From positions 1 to 64,000 of the forward strand of contig NZ_JACJPV010000016.1 in assembly GCF_014696225.1 (NCBI RefSeq): a DNA stretch of 64,000 nt, in the 5' to 3' direction. Source of the stretch: Anabaena sp. FACHB-1237 (GTDB lineage: Bacteria; Cyanobacteriota; Cyanobacteriia; Cyanobacteriales; Nostocaceae). This document shows, in pieces, positions 9,829 through 20,425 of the stretch. The position numbers were made by a program, and so were the translations under genes. Below the pieces are notes generated by a model. It was given only the letters and a program-made list of their open reading frames with translations. It searched no databases and was not told where the DNA came from. Each line of letters begins with the position of its first letter. Positions within the stretch are counted from its first letter, which is position 1.

Positions 9829-10047
9829 CTAAATTGAATTTAAAAAATCCCACTTATGAAACCACAATGATCTATCTACTTGTTCAATTAATTGAATAAA
9901 ATCAGTTTTTACCTCAAAACTAATTCCATGTGGTTGTAAACTAGAAGAAATCACATTTTCTACATCTTCTTTTGTCATTAACTTAAAAACGTTTCCATCT
10001 TCTAAACATTCCCTAACGTGCTGACGGGAAATGGAAACAAAATACAA
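9829..10047 (-). CDS. small hypothetical protein upstream of the methyltransferase
   Basis: A possible 72-codon gene opening at TTG, or at the ATG at 9978 (MTKEDVENVI...), and ending in a tryptophan-containing tail (DRSLWFHKWDFLNSI). It runs in the same direction as the cytosine methyltransferase, 68 bp upstream, and could be a component or regulator of the restriction-modification locus. I recognise no family and see no helix-turn-helix. It may also be the remnant of a longer gene. Low confidence. Confidence 0.35.
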   Translation of the reverse strand: MYFVSISRQHVRECLEDGNVFKLMTKEDVENVISSSLQPHGISFEVKTDFIQLIEQVDRSLWFHKWDFLNSI

Positions 10048-10198
10048 TATAAAATGTGAACTTTTGTGTCTATTAATAATTAACTTGTTTTCATATTATA
10101 CAATTGGATATATAATTTAGCAAATCCCATTAGCAAATCCGAAAAACATCTAACTTTCATACTTTCAATTATAGCACCTAATATCAGAGGTATGAATC

Positions 10199-10777
10199 AT
10201 GACTAATGTAAAATTACAAATTCCCAAAACCTTGACAATTACGGATGAGCAATTTTTACAAATCATCGCAGCTAATAAAGATTTACGTTTAGAATTCTCC
10301 TCAAAAGGAGAATTAATTGTTATGTCACCAACAGGAGGAGAAACAGGAGGTAGAAACCAAGAATTAGGAGGACAAATTTGGTTTTGGAATCGCAAAAATA
10401 ACTTAGGAAAAGCATTTGATTCTTCCACAGGTTTTAAACTACCTAATGGTGCTACTCGTTCTCCTGATGCGTCTTGGATAACCATTGAAAGATGGAATGC
10501 ACTAACACCAGAACAACGGAAAAAATTTCTACCTTTATGTCCTGATTTTGTCATTGAATTAGTTTCTGAAACTGATGATGTGGAAGATACCCAAGCAAAA
10601 ATGCAGGAATATATTAATAATGGTTTGCGCTTAGGTTGGTTAATTAATCCTAAAAATAAACAAGTAGAAATTTATCGGCAAAATCAAGAAGTGGAAGTTT
10701 TACAATCTCCTCCAAATTTATCAGGAGAAGATGTATTACCAGGTTTTATTTTAGATTTACAGCCGATTTTTGCATAA
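10199..10777 (+). CDS. Uma2 family (DUF820) PD-(D/E)XK protein
   Basis: A 192-residue member of the Uma2/DUF820 family, greatly expanded in cyanobacteria. The core reads SPDASW (D90) and PDFVIELVSETDD (E120), with the family ending that includes GLRLGWLINP and VEIYR. The fold is restriction-endonuclease-like, but no biological role has been settled; proposals include DNA repair or mobile-element association. It is complete and followed 5 nt later by a palindrome separating it from the convergent htpX. Confidence 0.85.
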   Translation: MTNVKLQIPKTLTITDEQFLQIIAANKDLRLEFSSKGELIVMSPTGGETGGRNQELGGQIWFWNRKNNLGKAFDSSTGFKLPNGATRSPDASWITIERWNALTPEQRKKFLPLCPDFVIELVSETDDVEDTQAKMQEYINNGLRLGWLINPKNKQVEIYRQNQEVEVLQSPPNLSGEDVLPGFILDLQPIFA

Positions 10778-10782
10778 TACCA

Positions 10783-10815
10783 ATATCCCGGACTTCTTTA
10801 AGAAGTCCGGGATAT
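10783..10815. repeat. 33-nt palindrome, family P copy 3 (perfect)
   Basis: ATATCCCGGACTTCTT-T-AAGAAGTCCGGGATAT: a fully symmetric 16-bp stem around one base. It differs from copies 1 and 2 at several positions in both arms, so the pairing is kept by compensating changes. It sits in the 44-bp gap between the convergent Uma2 and htpX genes. Confidence 0.9.
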
Positions 10816-10821
10816 TAAGAT

Positions 10822-11664
10822 TTATAGTTTGAGTAATGCTTGAATACGATCTTCTGTTGCTGGATGACTAGAGAATAAATTAGCTAAAAATTTACCAGAT
10901 TTAGCAATGGGATGGATAATTAATAATGGTTCAAATGCAGGATTACCATCTAAAGGAAGTTGTCTAGCCGCATTTTCTAATCTTTGTAAAGCATTAGCTA
11001 AAGCGCGGGGATTTCCTGTTAATTTTGCTGCACCAGCATCAGCAGAAAATTCACGAGTTCGAGAGATAGCTAATTGAATAATTGTAGCTGCTATAGGTGC
11101 AAACATTACTGTTACTAATACACCTAAAGGATTACGTTTTTCATCATCTCCTGAACCGCCAAACCATAAACTATAACTTAACATTTGTGCTAGGAAAGAA
11201 ATCGCTCCAGCTACAGTAGCAGCAACGGATTGAGTTAAGGTATCACGGTTAATAATGTGGGTTAATTCGTGGGCAATTACCCCTTCTAATTCATCTTCTG
11301 GTAATATGTTTAAAATGCCTTCTGTAACAGCAACAGCTGCGTGTTCTGGATCTCTTCCTGTAGCGAAAGCATTAGCTGTTTGACTAGGAACAATATAGAC
11401 TTTAGGTACAGGAATATTAGCACGATGAGCAAGTTTTTTCACAATATGATGAAGTCGGGGATATTGACTTTCATCTACTGGTTGAGCATGGTAAACAGCT
11501 AAGGCAATTTTATCAGATTGATACCAAGAAAATAGATTAGTAACTGCTGCTAAACCTATACCAATTATTAAACCTCCAGTACCACCAATTACCCAATAAC
11601 TAATTGCTATTAGTAAACCACTTAATGTAGCTAATAAGGCAGTGGTTTTTAATTGATTTCCCAT
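10822..11664 (-). CDS. htpX: zinc metalloprotease HtpX (M48)
   Basis: Membrane-bound M48B protease that degrades damaged membrane proteins. Two N-terminal transmembrane segments (about residues 10-50) precede the zinc motif HELTH (H140 and H144 counted from the longer start) and the downstream glutamate ligand in SRTREFSADAG. I prefer the start at 11664 (MGNQLKT, 280 residues) because a clear AGGAG lies 9 nt upstream of that ATG, inside the longer reading frame to 11688. Length matches the family. It is convergent with the Uma2 gene and a palindrome lies just past its stop. Confidence 0.93.
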   Translation of the reverse strand: MGNQLKTTALLATLSGLLIAISYWVIGGTGGLIIGIGLAAVTNLFSWYQSDKIALAVYHAQPVDESQYPRLHHIVKKLAHRANIPVPKVYIVPSQTANAFATGRDPEHAAVAVTEGILNILPEDELEGVIAHELTHIINRDTLTQSVAATVAGAISFLAQMLSYSLWFGGSGDDEKRNPLGVLVTVMFAPIAATIIQLAISRTREFSADAGAAKLTGNPRALANALQRLENAARQLPLDGNPAFEPLLIIHPIAKSGKFLANLFSSHPATEDRIQALLKL

Positions 11665-11688
11665 AGTTTGTACACTCCTTTTTATCAT

Positions 11689-12022
11689 TTTTAATTAGAT
11701 CCAAAACTTGGAACATCAATTCCTAATTGATAAAGTTACAGAATAAGTAGAGGATCTGAAGTTTTCGCTATGTTCTTATTGTATGCATTTTAATTTTAGG
11801 CTACAGTGATGAAAACCTATCTAGGATGTACGGATTTCTTCCTGGAAAATAAATTCACTTAGGGGAATAACTAAATTATCAACTAACCTCAAATATAATG
11901 AATGCAAGCAAGATGCTTGCGCTACTATAATTTGTTACTGTTACACATCAGCTTATAAATCTTAGTTAAATGATGTTTTAACAGTCTTGTATATGACAAA
12001 TTTTCCTGATTAATTCCCCTTT
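11689..12022. repeat. gap with GCAAGC hairpin repeat
   Basis: No gene is visible. The gap holds at about 11901-11917 the hairpin GCAAGCA-AGA-TGCTTGC followed by GCTACTATAATTT. A related sequence is at about 13557-13585, where one arm has a base change. It is a short dispersed repeat of the kind common between Nostocales genes. Confidence 0.5.
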
Positions 12023-13237
12023 CTAAGATTGTTTTTCTTGACTATTTTGTAAAGATTTAGCCACTATTCCTAGTTTTAACCCTGGTGGAAAACTACCTTC
12101 TTCTTTAATTTGTTTGATTTCCTCCTTGTTAATTGGTAAACCCAAATTTTTGGCTAATATGGCAATTATATCACCTCTATCAATAATTCCTGCCACTGCA
12201 TCTGCCGGAGAAAGTACAGTAACTTGTGGTAAATTTTTCTGTTCTATTTTATTAATCACTGCTGCTAAATTTGTAGATTCTTTAACAGTAGGAATTTCAT
12301 TTAAAGGATGAACAATAGTTGTTAAATTTTGATGTTCCCATTGACTACGTTCAATTATTTTCAAATCATTAATATTAACTAAACCTTGATAACGTCCATC
12401 TGCGGCCGCAAAGTAGACCTGGGAATGATGATTTTCTAATAGGTATAAATCAGCAAATTCGCGCAATGTTTGATTACCGTCAACTACTCGAAAATTACGA
12501 GTCATGGTATCAGCAGCAGTTAATTTTAACAAAGTTTCTTGTAATGTGGTCATGCGATCATAACTGTTAGCATTGCGAACCGCAAACCAACCTAACATCA
12601 CAATCCATAAACCAGTGATTAACTCTTGAGTTAAGAAGTCTATCACAAAACCAAAGGCGATCGCACCATAACCCAAAAATTGTCCCGCTTTTGCTGCCCA
12701 ATGTACAGCTTGAAAGCGATCGCCTGTAATTTTCCATAATGCAGCTTTTAAAACTTGTCCTCCGTCTAAAGGTAGTCCGGGAATTAAATTAAATAATGCT
12801 AAAACTAAATTAATTCTTGCTAAATCTCCTGTCATCATCTTTACAGCAGATAAATTAGGACTAATATTAGCAATTATATCTAACAATAAAAACAGAATAA
12901 TACTGACTCCAGGCCCTGCAATAGCTACTTGAAAAGCCTTCCCAGGAGTTTTTGATTCTTCTTCAATAGCAGCAATACCACCAAATAGAAATAAAGTAAT
13001 AGAATTAACTTTAATTCCTTGAGATATTGCTACCAAACTATGACCCAATTCATGTAATAATACAGAAACAAATAATAAAAGTGCCATGATTAAACCAGCA
13101 CTCCAACCAATCAAACTACCCCAAATTTGATAAGCAACTCCAAAATTTAAAGTTGCTAAACCTAAAATTACAAACCATAAGGGATCTAAGAATAAAGGTA
13201 TTCCAAATAAAGAGCCTATTTTCCAGTTATTTTGCAT
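12023..13237 (-). CDS. site-2 protease family zinc metalloprotease with CBS pair (M50)
   Basis: A 404-residue intramembrane protease. HELGH at residues 62-66 is the zinc motif in a transmembrane helix, and the second ligand segment NLIPGLPLDGG follows at about residue 150. About six helices cover residues 1-215. The C-terminal half (about 235-375) carries two CBS domains, which in this subgroup (S2P/SpoIVFB-like) sense nucleotides and gate the protease. Such enzymes release membrane-held transcription or sigma-factor regulators. It is not in an obvious operon. The substrate is unknown. Confidence 0.88.
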   Translation of the reverse strand: MQNNWKIGSLFGIPLFLDPLWFVILGLATLNFGVAYQIWGSLIGWSAGLIMALLLFVSVLLHELGHSLVAISQGIKVNSITLFLFGGIAAIEEESKTPGKAFQVAIAGPGVSIILFLLLDIIANISPNLSAVKMMTGDLARINLVLALFNLIPGLPLDGGQVLKAALWKITGDRFQAVHWAAKAGQFLGYGAIAFGFVIDFLTQELITGLWIVMLGWFAVRNANSYDRMTTLQETLLKLTAADTMTRNFRVVDGNQTLREFADLYLLENHHSQVYFAAADGRYQGLVNINDLKIIERSQWEHQNLTTIVHPLNEIPTVKESTNLAAVINKIEQKNLPQVTVLSPADAVAGIIDRGDIIAILAKNLGLPINKEEIKQIKEEGSFPPGLKLGIVAKSLQNSQEKQS

Positions 13238-13682
13238 AATAATATAGTAATTGGTAATTGGTGATCATGAAATTACTACTAGTTATTTACCAGTAGTTAT
13301 TTAATTGTAAATCATGAATCGAAATCTTTGACTATTTTCTATTCCCTAATATAGCGGTATGCACTTGAATGAGATACAGAATACAGAATTTACCTAATAC
13401 ACTAAGATTATGTTTTAAAATCGAATATAATTCGCTACTATAAAAACAATTCCACCTGCGTGGAATAACGAAAAACCAATAATTTTTAACCTGTATAGAC
13501 GCGATTTGTCATTGCCGATATTAGTAACATATTGTGCTTTTAATTTGGATAATAGATGCAAGCAAGATGCTTACGCTACAGTAATTTTAGGTTTTTTAGT
13601 TATACAGTTTAGCTGCATATCAGCTTATGGAGACTTTACAAACATCCTCTCAGGGACTTTCAACTTTGTTCCCTGCTATAAC
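13238..13682. repeat. gap with dispersed repeat modules
   Basis: No gene is visible. From about 13450 it holds a composite repeat: a CCACCTGCGTGG hairpin, an AAAACC...TTTTTAACCTG block and TAGACGCGATTTGTCATTGCCGAT. The same modules recur in order at about 32369-32463, where an extra hairpin AGGCAGGTTTTGCCT is inserted after the ACCTG. A GCAAGCAAGATGCTT repeat follows at about 13557. All are short intergenic cyanobacterial repeats. Confidence 0.5.
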
Positions 13683-13683
13683 A

Positions 13684-13716
13684 AGATCCCCAACTTCTTC
13701 AAGAAGTTGAGGATCT
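13684..13716. repeat. 33-nt palindrome, family P copy 4
   Basis: AGATCCCCAACTTCTT-C-AAGAAGTTGAGGATCT. It lies 22 nt beyond the stop of psaK. It is the one copy with an unpaired C:A position in the stem. Confidence 0.85.
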
Positions 13717-13738
13717 ATTTTAAATGGACTAAGCTAAA

Positions 13739-13987
13739 TTATAGCTTACCAATACTAGTTAGTCCTAAAACAATACCTACACCTAATATATGGCCAAACG
13801 CCATAGCACCAATGAAAGCACCTGCACCAATAGGTAGTCCAGGGATGGCAGGTCCGACTTTAGCAGATTTATTACCAAGAGTGAGTAATAGTGCTACAGC
13901 GCAACTAGCAGCGATAATAATAGCTACAGTAGGACTCCACACCGGTGTTGGGGGAACGGATGCTGCTAATAACATGGATGACATCAA
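13739..13987 (-). CDS. psaK: photosystem I subunit PsaK
   Basis: An 82-residue protein with two hydrophobic helices joined by a short basic loop (residues about 40-50). The N-terminal segment AASVPPTPVWSPTVA and the C-terminal AFGHILGVGIVLGLTSIG match cyanobacterial PsaK. It sits at the edge of the photosystem I monomer in the thylakoid and helps bind antenna chlorophylls. The precursor N-terminus is short and may be trimmed. It is monocistronic, with palindrome copy 4 at the 3' end. Cyanobacteria often hold several psaK copies; which paralogue this is cannot be decided here. Confidence 0.88.
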   Translation of the reverse strand: MMSSMLLAASVPPTPVWSPTVAIIIAASCAVALLLTLGNKSAKVGPAIPGLPIGAGAFIGAMAFGHILGVGIVLGLTSIGKL

Positions 13988-14147
13988 GGTGTGTTCTCCT
14001 GAATTTGAAAATGAATATAATCCTTAAAAATTATAAAATTACAAATGACAAAACAAAAGTTTTGGATCTCAATTGAGATATTTTTGTGATGATCTGTAAC
14101 TTTTCTTAAAATTTTCCCATCAATTCTCATAAATATTTATGATACTT

Positions 14148-14867
14148 ATGAAACTAAGAGTGAAAATTTGTGGTATTACTCAACCAGAACAGGCTGAGGC
14201 GATCGCTGCTTTAGGTGCAACTGCGCTAGGTTTTATTTGTGTACCTAGTTCTCCCCGCCATGTAACTATCACCCAAATTCAATCAGCGATCGCTCCTTTA
14301 CCCCAAAATATAGATAAAATCGGTGTTTTTGCCAACTCTACTATCAACAACATTAGAGAAATAGTAGAAAAATCTGGATTAACCGCAGTACAATTACACG
14401 GAGAGGAAACACCAGAATATTGTCATCAGTTACGTTTAGCTTTATCCCAGGTGGAAATTATCAAAGCTATCCGCGTTCGCAGTTTAGAACATTTACAAAC
14501 TCTCAGCAACTACACTGACTATATAGATACTTTATTACTGGATGCCTATCATCCCCAACAATTAGGTGGAACAGGGCAAATATTAGACTGGCAAATGTTA
14601 CAACACTTTAGTCCTCCTCGCCCTTGGTTTTTAGCCGGAGGACTGACACCAGATAATATTTTAACGGCTTTGAGTCAACTCCAACCCCATGGTATTGATT
14701 TATCCAGTGGAGTGGAATATTCACCAGGTAATAAGGATTTAAACAAGGTTAAGCAGTTATTAGAAAAAATAACAGTGCGGAATGAAGGGTGCGGGGAGAA
14801 AAACTTTGATTCTGACTCCTTCTCAGGGTTTAGCACTGCTAAACCCCTACTGAAGACTGAAAGCTAA
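14148..14867 (+). CDS. trpF: phosphoribosylanthranilate isomerase
   Basis: A TIM-barrel enzyme of tryptophan biosynthesis converting N-(5'-phosphoribosyl)anthranilate to CdRP. VKICGIT at the N-terminus holds the catalytic Cys; LLLDA(Y) near the middle holds the general acid Asp; [10 protein letters not shown] and GIDLSSGVE form the phosphate-binding loops. I prefer the ATG at 14148 (MKLRVKICG); an ATG 9 nt earlier is also in frame. The C-terminal 20 or so residues after the last helix are low-complexity and poorly conserved in type. The stop overlaps that of the convergent folE by 4 bp. Confidence 0.94.
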   Translation: MKLRVKICGITQPEQAEAIAALGATALGFICVPSSPRHVTITQIQSAIAPLPQNIDKIGVFANSTINNIREIVEKSGLTAVQLHGEETPEYCHQLRLALSQVEIIKAIRVRSLEHLQTLSNYTDYIDTLLLDAYHPQQLGGTGQILDWQMLQHFSPPRPWFLAGGLTPDNILTALSQLQPHGIDLSSGVEYSPGNKDLNKVKQLLEKITVRNEGCGEKNFDSDSFSGFSTAKPLLKTES

Positions 14868-15568
14868 AAGAAAGAAGCTTGATGACGAATTAAGTTAAAA
14901 AATTCCTCACGGGTTTTCTGTTCTTCTTGAAATATTCCCACCATTGAACTAGTTACTGTCCAAGATCCTGGTTTTTGTACTCCACGCATTACCATACACA
15001 TATGAGTCGCTTCCATAACTACAGCTACTCCTCTAGGTTCAAGCACTGTTTGTAATGCTTCAGCAATTTGTCGAGTTAGTCTTTCTTGTACTTGTAAACG
15101 CCGAGAATACATCTCCACAATACGGGCTAATTTACTTAAACCTACTACTTTTTGGTTGGGAATATAAGCAACGTGCGCTCTACCCATAAATGGCAACATA
15201 TGATGTTCACAAAGGCTGAAAAAATTAATATCTCTAACTAAAACCATTTCATCATGGCCTTCATCAAAAATCGCACCATTAATTAAGTCATCTAAGGATT
15301 CATTATAGCCACTGGTGAGAAATTTCATAGCCTTAGCTACGCGTTTAGGAGTTTTCAGAAGTCCTTCTCTATCAGGATCTTCTCCCACTCCTACTAACAT
15401 TGTTCGCACGGCAGCCATCATTTCTTCCATTGCTTCCTCTGGTGGCTGATGTAATTCTGCCTGTTTGCCATCATGGGTGTTACGATCTGGTCTAACATTG
15501 ATGGCTTCTGATAAGCCGGTAATTAGAGGAGATTGGGAATTTGCTCCGTTGACACTAACAATAGTCAT
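14864..15568 (-). CDS. folE: GTP cyclohydrolase I
   Basis: A 234-residue type I GTP cyclohydrolase, first enzyme of tetrahydrofolate/pterin synthesis (GTP to dihydroneopterin triphosphate). Zinc and catalytic residues are in [11 protein letters not shown] and in the later [13 protein letters not shown] segment. The N-terminal 45 residues are a variable extension. It lies downstream of the SDR gene on the same strand with a 144-bp gap. Confidence 0.96.
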   Translation of the reverse strand: MTIVSVNGANSQSPLITGLSEAINVRPDRNTHDGKQAELHQPPEEAMEEMMAAVRTMLVGVGEDPDREGLLKTPKRVAKAMKFLTSGYNESLDDLINGAIFDEGHDEMVLVRDINFFSLCEHHMLPFMGRAHVAYIPNQKVVGLSKLARIVEMYSRRLQVQERLTRQIAEALQTVLEPRGVAVVMEATHMCMVMRGVQKPGSWTVTSSMVGIFQEEQKTREEFFNLIRHQASFF

Positions 15569-15712
15569 AATTTAGATTTTGCTTAGATGTTGGTAATGGA
15601 TAATTGAATACGTTTGTAACTTTTTCAAGTAACAAACAATAGCGTTGCATCATTAAGGTATTTCATTTAAAAGTCAGTACATTGTGCTGACTACTGACTC
15701 AATGACTCTTGT

Positions 15713-16438
15713 TTAAAGAACTCCAGCATTGGACATAATAGTTATTTCTTCAATCACTGCATGTTGTGGTAATAAAACAGTGTGAATAATTGTTTCTGCT
15801 ACCATTTCTGGTGTTAACATTTGGGAACGGTCAAAGTTAGCATGGACTGTGGGTGTATCCCAAATTTCTGTATTTACTGAACCTGGACATAAGGATGTTA
15901 CCCGAATGCCGTTAGCCCGTTCTTCTTGGGCTAGGGTTTGAGAAAGAGCCAGTAGACCAAATTTGCTGACACAGTACAATCCCCAGCCAGGAAAGGTCTG
16001 TTTTGCAGCTATGGAGGCTACATTGATAATTGTTCCTCTCTGTTTTTGCCGCATGAGTGGTAATATCCCTTGAATACACTGAAATGCACTGGTAAGGTTC
16101 ACATTAATTACTTGTTGCCAGTCAGCTAGGGATGTTTCGCTTAAGTTACTTGTATATCCCATTCCTGCATTATTAATGAGAATATCTATGTCATTAAGTT
16201 GATCCGCGATCGCTTGAATTTTTGCTTTTACTTGCTCAACTTCTTGCAAATCTATACAAAAGATTTGTGCATCTACTCCCATATCATTAGCTGCTAGGGC
16301 TACTTTCTCTAGCTTTTCTTGAGAACGACTAACTAAAGCTAAATTCATACCTGCTTGGGCAAATGCTAAAGCTGTCGCTTTACCAATGCCGCTACTAGCC
16401 CCTGTCACTAAGGCTCGTCTTTTTTTCTCTACACTCAT
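15713..16438 (-). CDS. short-chain dehydrogenase/reductase (FabG-like)
   Basis: A 241-residue classical SDR. The NAD(P)-binding TGASSGIG is at residues 12-19, NNAG at 89-92, and the triad is S142, Y155 and K159 (YCVSK). A basic residue in SRSQ after beta-2 favours NADPH. It resembles 3-ketoacyl-ACP reductases but could act on other carbonyls. In this gene row (ado, aar, accA, SDR, folE, all on the minus strand) it lies beside fatty-acid genes, which suggests but does not prove a lipid role. Confidence 0.85.
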   Translation of the reverse strand: MSVEKKRRALVTGASSGIGKATALAFAQAGMNLALVSRSQEKLEKVALAANDMGVDAQIFCIDLQEVEQVKAKIQAIADQLNDIDILINNAGMGYTSNLSETSLADWQQVINVNLTSAFQCIQGILPLMRQKQRGTIINVASIAAKQTFPGWGLYCVSKFGLLALSQTLAQEERANGIRVTSLCPGSVNTEIWDTPTVHANFDRSQMLTPEMVAETIIHTVLLPQHAVIEEITIMSNAGVL

Positions 16439-16899
16439 GATCTCTCTACTAACTTTTTGCTGTTGCTTTGATTCATCAAATAATCTTTAAATTCCTCACA
16501 AGTTTATGAGAATATTCACCAATCATAGACTCAATATTGTATCTATAGCAATTGCTATACAGCTTATGAAATTATCAGATGATACGAATTAGGATATAAG
16601 TATGATACTAAGAGATTTTAGCTCTGTCACCTGTCACCTGTCACCTGTTATACTTCATAGATTAAAATCTATAGATTCTAAATCAGCAATGACAAATTGC
16701 CTATAGCTGATCAGATTGTTACAAATCTTTAAGCAACTATAGGCAAGTATATCATTTTTGTAGTTTTATTGAATTATTTACGTTATTTTTTGGAAATGTT
16801 TCCGGAGACATTTCCAATAAATTAGACTACAGCAAATCAAGCTGGAAGCCTAATCTACTTTGAGATAATTCTCAGTATTGTAGATATCTAATGAGATTT
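16439..16899. repeat. gap with heptamer repeat and hairpin
   Basis: No gene is visible in this 461-bp gap downstream of accA. At about 16627-16650 is a short tandem array of the heptamer CACCTGT (just over three units), an STRR-type repeat. At about 16791-16815 is a hairpin GGAAATGT...ACATTTCC, without a following T-run; it may mark the 3' end of accA mRNA. Confidence 0.5.
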
Positions 16900-17877
16900 T
16901 TAGTGCGCTAATTCTGTCACCACACCCATTCTACGGAATTTCTCATAGCGAATTTGCCGAAGTTGGCTCGCTGTGAAGCGATTAAGTTCGTCTAAGTTTT
17001 CTAACAGTGCTTGTTTAAGATTGGTTGCTGCTGTTAAGGGATCCGAATGTGCTCCTCCTAGTGGTTCTGGTAATATTTGGTCAATAATGCCGAGATTTTT
17101 TAAGTCATGGGAAGTAATTTTTAATGCTATGGCTGCCTGGGGAGACTTGGCTGCATCTTTCCAGAGAATAGCAGCACAGGCTTCGGGGGTAGCAACAGTA
17201 TAAACTGAATGTTCAAACATGAGCAGGCGATCGCCCACTCCAATACCCAATGCTCCACCGGATCCACCTTCACCAATCACTGTACAAATAATCGGTACAT
17301 CAAAACAAAACATTTGTCGTAAATTATAGGCGATCGCTTCACCCTGTCCCTGATGTTCTGCTTCTATACCTGCCCATGCTCCGGGTGTATCAATAAATGT
17401 TAATATAGGCATATTAAATTTATTGGCGTGTTCCATAAGTCGTAAGGCTTTACGATAACCTCCGGGTGTGGCCATGCCGAAATTACGAGCAACATTATCT
17501 TTTGTATCCCGGCCTTTTTGGTGTCCTAACATAACTACTGGTTGTCCGCCAATACGTCCCACACCCCCAACCAATGCTGGATCATCTCCGCCACAGCGAT
17601 CGCCATGTAGTTCCATCCATTCATCGCTAATAGACTGAATATAATCTAATGTACTAGGGCGGCGGGGATGTCGAGCGACTTGTAGTCTTTGAGAGGGAGT
17701 GAGACTACTAAAAATTTCTTCTCTTAACTCAGTAGCTCTAGTTTCTAATTGGCGAATTTGTCCAGAAACATCTACGCCATTTTCATCTGCTAATTCACGA
17801 ATTTGGTCAATTCTAGTAGCTAATTCTGCTAGTGGTTTTTCAAAATCTAATAATAGTGGTTTACGTTCAGTGGCCAT
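16900..17877 (-). CDS. accA: acetyl-CoA carboxylase carboxyltransferase subunit alpha
   Basis: About 325 residues; the alpha subunit of the carboxyltransferase that makes malonyl-CoA with AccD and biotinylated AccB. The crotonase-like core contains [18 protein letters not shown] and the oxyanion-forming [15 protein letters not shown]. The start is either 17877 (MATERKP) or 2 codons upstream; I chose the former from the usual N-terminus. Its place next to aar and ado is the conserved cyanobacterial arrangement, linking malonyl-CoA supply with acyl-ACP use. Confidence 0.96.
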   Translation of the reverse strand: MATERKPLLLDFEKPLAELATRIDQIRELADENGVDVSGQIRQLETRATELREEIFSSLTPSQRLQVARHPRRPSTLDYIQSISDEWMELHGDRCGGDDPALVGGVGRIGGQPVVMLGHQKGRDTKDNVARNFGMATPGGYRKALRLMEHANKFNMPILTFIDTPGAWAGIEAEHQGQGEAIAYNLRQMFCFDVPIICTVIGEGGSGGALGIGVGDRLLMFEHSVYTVATPEACAAILWKDAAKSPQAAIALKITSHDLKNLGIIDQILPEPLGGAHSDPLTAATNLKQALLENLDELNRFTASQLRQIRYEKFRRMGVVTELAH

Positions 17878-18245
17878 AATCAATAAATTGTAATTTGTAA
17901 TTTAGGAGTCAGGAGATCAAGGAGTTAGTAGGGCCTTAGTAATACTCATTAGTGTCAACTTAACCTACAGATGGCTTATTGGTTTGGCTGTCGCACCCGG
18001 ACAGAAATTATAGCGTAGCGTGGCGTAAGCCATATTTCCGGTCTAATCACTAAAGTTTACTAAAGTAAACTAAACTAAAGTATTTAAAAGAACCTTGTGG
18101 TTATTTAGTCATCTTGCTTATGACTTTTGCTATTATAGACATGATGAGCAATGCTAAACCCGTATAAGGAGTCAGGAGTCAGAATTTTAACCCTAAACCC
18201 TATTCTTCTAACTTTCCCCTACTTCCTGCTCCCTACTCTCCACGC
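17878..18245. repeat. aar-accA gap with palindromic repeats
   Basis: No gene is visible. It holds GCGTAGCGTGGCGTAAGCC (about 18013-18031), a widespread cyanobacterial intergenic sequence, and a GTTTACTAAAGTAAAC palindrome at about 18055-18070. The latter also occurs at about 49021-49036. The accA promoter presumably lies at the left end. Confidence 0.45.
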
Positions 18246-19265
18246 CTACCCTAATAATGGTCTAAAACCATGTTTAATAGACATTTTGCCAATCAGTTCC
18301 ATTTTATCTACAGTAATCTGATTGCGCCCCCAAGAAAAGTTTGTGTGCAACTTCTCAAACTCCAGTAACATAGATTCAGCAAAACAAGCAAATAACTGGC
18401 GTGCGGGTACATCCATATTCACTATTTTCATGATTTTCCAGTCAATATCTAACGAATGCTCTACTATTCCACCATTTAATACATACACACCTGGATGCTG
18501 AATTTTCGTGCCTAAGTTCTTAGGATATCCCCCATCTATTAATAAACATGGTTGTTTCAATTTAGTTGCATCAATTTCTACACCTTTGGGCATACTAGCA
18601 ACCCAGACTATAATATCTGCTTGGGGTAATGCTTCTTCTAAAGTCAGAATTTTACCCCTGCCTAATTCTGCTTGTAATTCTTTTAGTCTTTCTTGGTTAC
18701 GTGCTATTAATATTAGTTCTTTAACATCTGTTTTTTTATCTAACCATCTAGTTACAGCACTACCAATATCTCCAGTTGCACCACATATAGCTACTGTAGA
18801 TTGAGAAAGGTCTATTCCCAATTTTTTTGATACTTCTTCAACTTGTTTACAAATAATATATGCTGTATGTGTATTACCTGTTGTGAAGCGTTCAAACTCT
18901 AATGTTACATTACGGACTTGCTTAAAATTCTCTAAGTTAAAGTTCTCAAAAATAATTGAGGAAAATCCACCTAAAGCCGTAATATCAATACCATGCTTTT
19001 GGGCATGAGCCATAGCATTGAGTATTTTTCTTGTGGCAGCTTTAATACGTCTAGTAGCCAGCATTTCCGGTAAAAAGCATGATTCTACATACTTTCCTTC
19101 GATTTTTTGACCTGTAATACTAGTGACAGTAATGTGATCAACGATTTGTGGTGGTGCGCTACACCAAAAGTCTAGCCCCTGATCGGCATATTCGGGGTAT
19201 CCCAATTCTTGAGCTACGGATTGAGCGTGTTCTAAACTAGTCAGATGTCCAATTAGACCAAACAT
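18246..19265 (-). CDS. aar: long-chain acyl-[acyl-carrier-protein] reductase
   Basis: A 339-residue NADPH-dependent reductase that turns fatty acyl-ACP into fatty aldehyde, the first step of cyanobacterial alkane synthesis. The N-terminus [14 protein letters not shown] and the Rossmann loop [10 protein letters not shown] (residues 161-170) are diagnostic. Length is typical (about 340). It lies between accA and ado, all on one strand; the 280-bp gap to ado leaves room for its own promoter. The product aldehyde is the substrate of the adjacent ADO. Confidence 0.97.
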   Translation of the reverse strand: MFGLIGHLTSLEHAQSVAQELGYPEYADQGLDFWCSAPPQIVDHITVTSITGQKIEGKYVESCFLPEMLATRRIKAATRKILNAMAHAQKHGIDITALGGFSSIIFENFNLENFKQVRNVTLEFERFTTGNTHTAYIICKQVEEVSKKLGIDLSQSTVAICGATGDIGSAVTRWLDKKTDVKELILIARNQERLKELQAELGRGKILTLEEALPQADIIVWVASMPKGVEIDATKLKQPCLLIDGGYPKNLGTKIQHPGVYVLNGGIVEHSLDIDWKIMKIVNMDVPARQLFACFAESMLLEFEKLHTNFSWGRNQITVDKMELIGKMSIKHGFRPLLG

Positions 19266-19545
19266 TAGTAATATTGTAGGCGTTTAGCGTCGAATAAGTG
19301 GGTTTTATTAAGATGTGATATAGCGTTCAGCTTTCAGCCGTCAGCTATTAGCTTTGAGCTTAATTAAGAGTGGAGTATTTCAAAATATCCGAATCTAATT
19401 ATTTAAAATACTACATTAAAGTGTGACAGATCATTAAAAATTAAACCTGAAAAATTAAAATAGTATGGAGTGCGGAGGGCGGAGTGTAGGGAGAGATTTT
19501 TATAATTCTGACTCCTCGATCTCCTGACTCCTCGATCTCCTGACT

Positions 19546-20244
19546 TTAAGCTGCTTTTAGTCCATAGGCTGAAAGACGCATAATATCACGGGTAGTAAAA
19601 CCAATGTTACTTAATGCTTCTCCGTATTGAATCATAAAGTCTTCTACTAATGCTTCTTTTTCCATTGCTAGGACTATAGCATCATCAGCTACTTCGTTCA
19701 GCATTTTCCAGACTATAGGTAGGTTTTGACGGTTAGCTTCTTCTAATTCTGTTTTTGCAGTTTCAAAGTTTTCTTTTAACCAGACTTCTCCAAAGTTAAG
19801 GTGAGAGTACTCTTCTTTTACTACGCCCTCAGTAACTTTACGGGCAAAATCATCTGCTACGGGAATATATATGTTATAGGCAGCGATCGCAAAACATTCT
19901 ATAATCAAAGACTGAATTAATAAACAGGTAACTACTTTGCCCTCTGCTGCTGCATTCTTAAAGTTTTCATGTAGCCCTAAAAAGAATTTCTTAGCAAAAT
20001 CTATATTTGGTGTTACCTTTAAATTTCGTCCACACGCTTCAAATCCTTTCCTGTGACGACTTTCCATTTTAGAAAGATTAATTAATTCATCTTTATGTTT
20101 TGGTAATAGTTCAGCAAGCGTTATGTAATTTTCATGAGCTTCTTGTTCCCCTTCAATGACAATGGCATTGATGCGGCTATAAGCGTCTTTATATTTTTCG
20201 CTGTGAAAATCAATATCTTGAGTTTTGTCTAAAAGCTGCGGCAT
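19546..20244 (-). CDS. ado: aldehyde-deformylating oxygenase
   Basis: A 232-residue ferritin-like di-iron enzyme that converts a Cn fatty aldehyde into a Cn-1 alkane plus formate. The six iron ligands are present: E33, E61 and H64 (ESRH), E116, E145 and H148 (EEYSH). Length is normal. It is the first gene of the ado-aar-accA row and immediately precedes aar, its aldehyde source. Alkane products are thought to sit in thylakoid and cytoplasmic membranes. Confidence 0.97.
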   Translation of the reverse strand: MPQLLDKTQDIDFHSEKYKDAYSRINAIVIEGEQEAHENYITLAELLPKHKDELINLSKMESRHRKGFEACGRNLKVTPNIDFAKKFFLGLHENFKNAAAEGKVVTCLLIQSLIIECFAIAAYNIYIPVADDFARKVTEGVVKEEYSHLNFGEVWLKENFETAKTELEEANRQNLPIVWKMLNEVADDAIVLAMEKEALVEDFMIQYGEALSNIGFTTRDIMRLSAYGLKAA

Positions 20245-20425
20245 AATAGGTTTACTCCAATAACCGTGAATTAAAGAAGATAGAAAGAAATTTTTCCCTA
20301 GAGGTTAGGGTGATCATCACTGTGATTAAACTGTGATTTAATTTAACTTAACAAGAAACATATAGTTATGATATTAGTTTTTACTGATGATCTGACTACC
20401 AGGAAACTGATAGGAGTGATAACCG

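Noticed and set aside
13506-14027. A 173-codon plus-strand frame opposite psaK
   Set aside because: It overlaps the clear psaK gene antisense and includes repeat sequence; its protein has no recognisable features.
16627-16650. Possible CRISPR-like direct repeats (CACCTGT units)
   Set aside because: The units are 7 nt with no spacers; this is a short tandem repeat. No CRISPR array was seen in the window.
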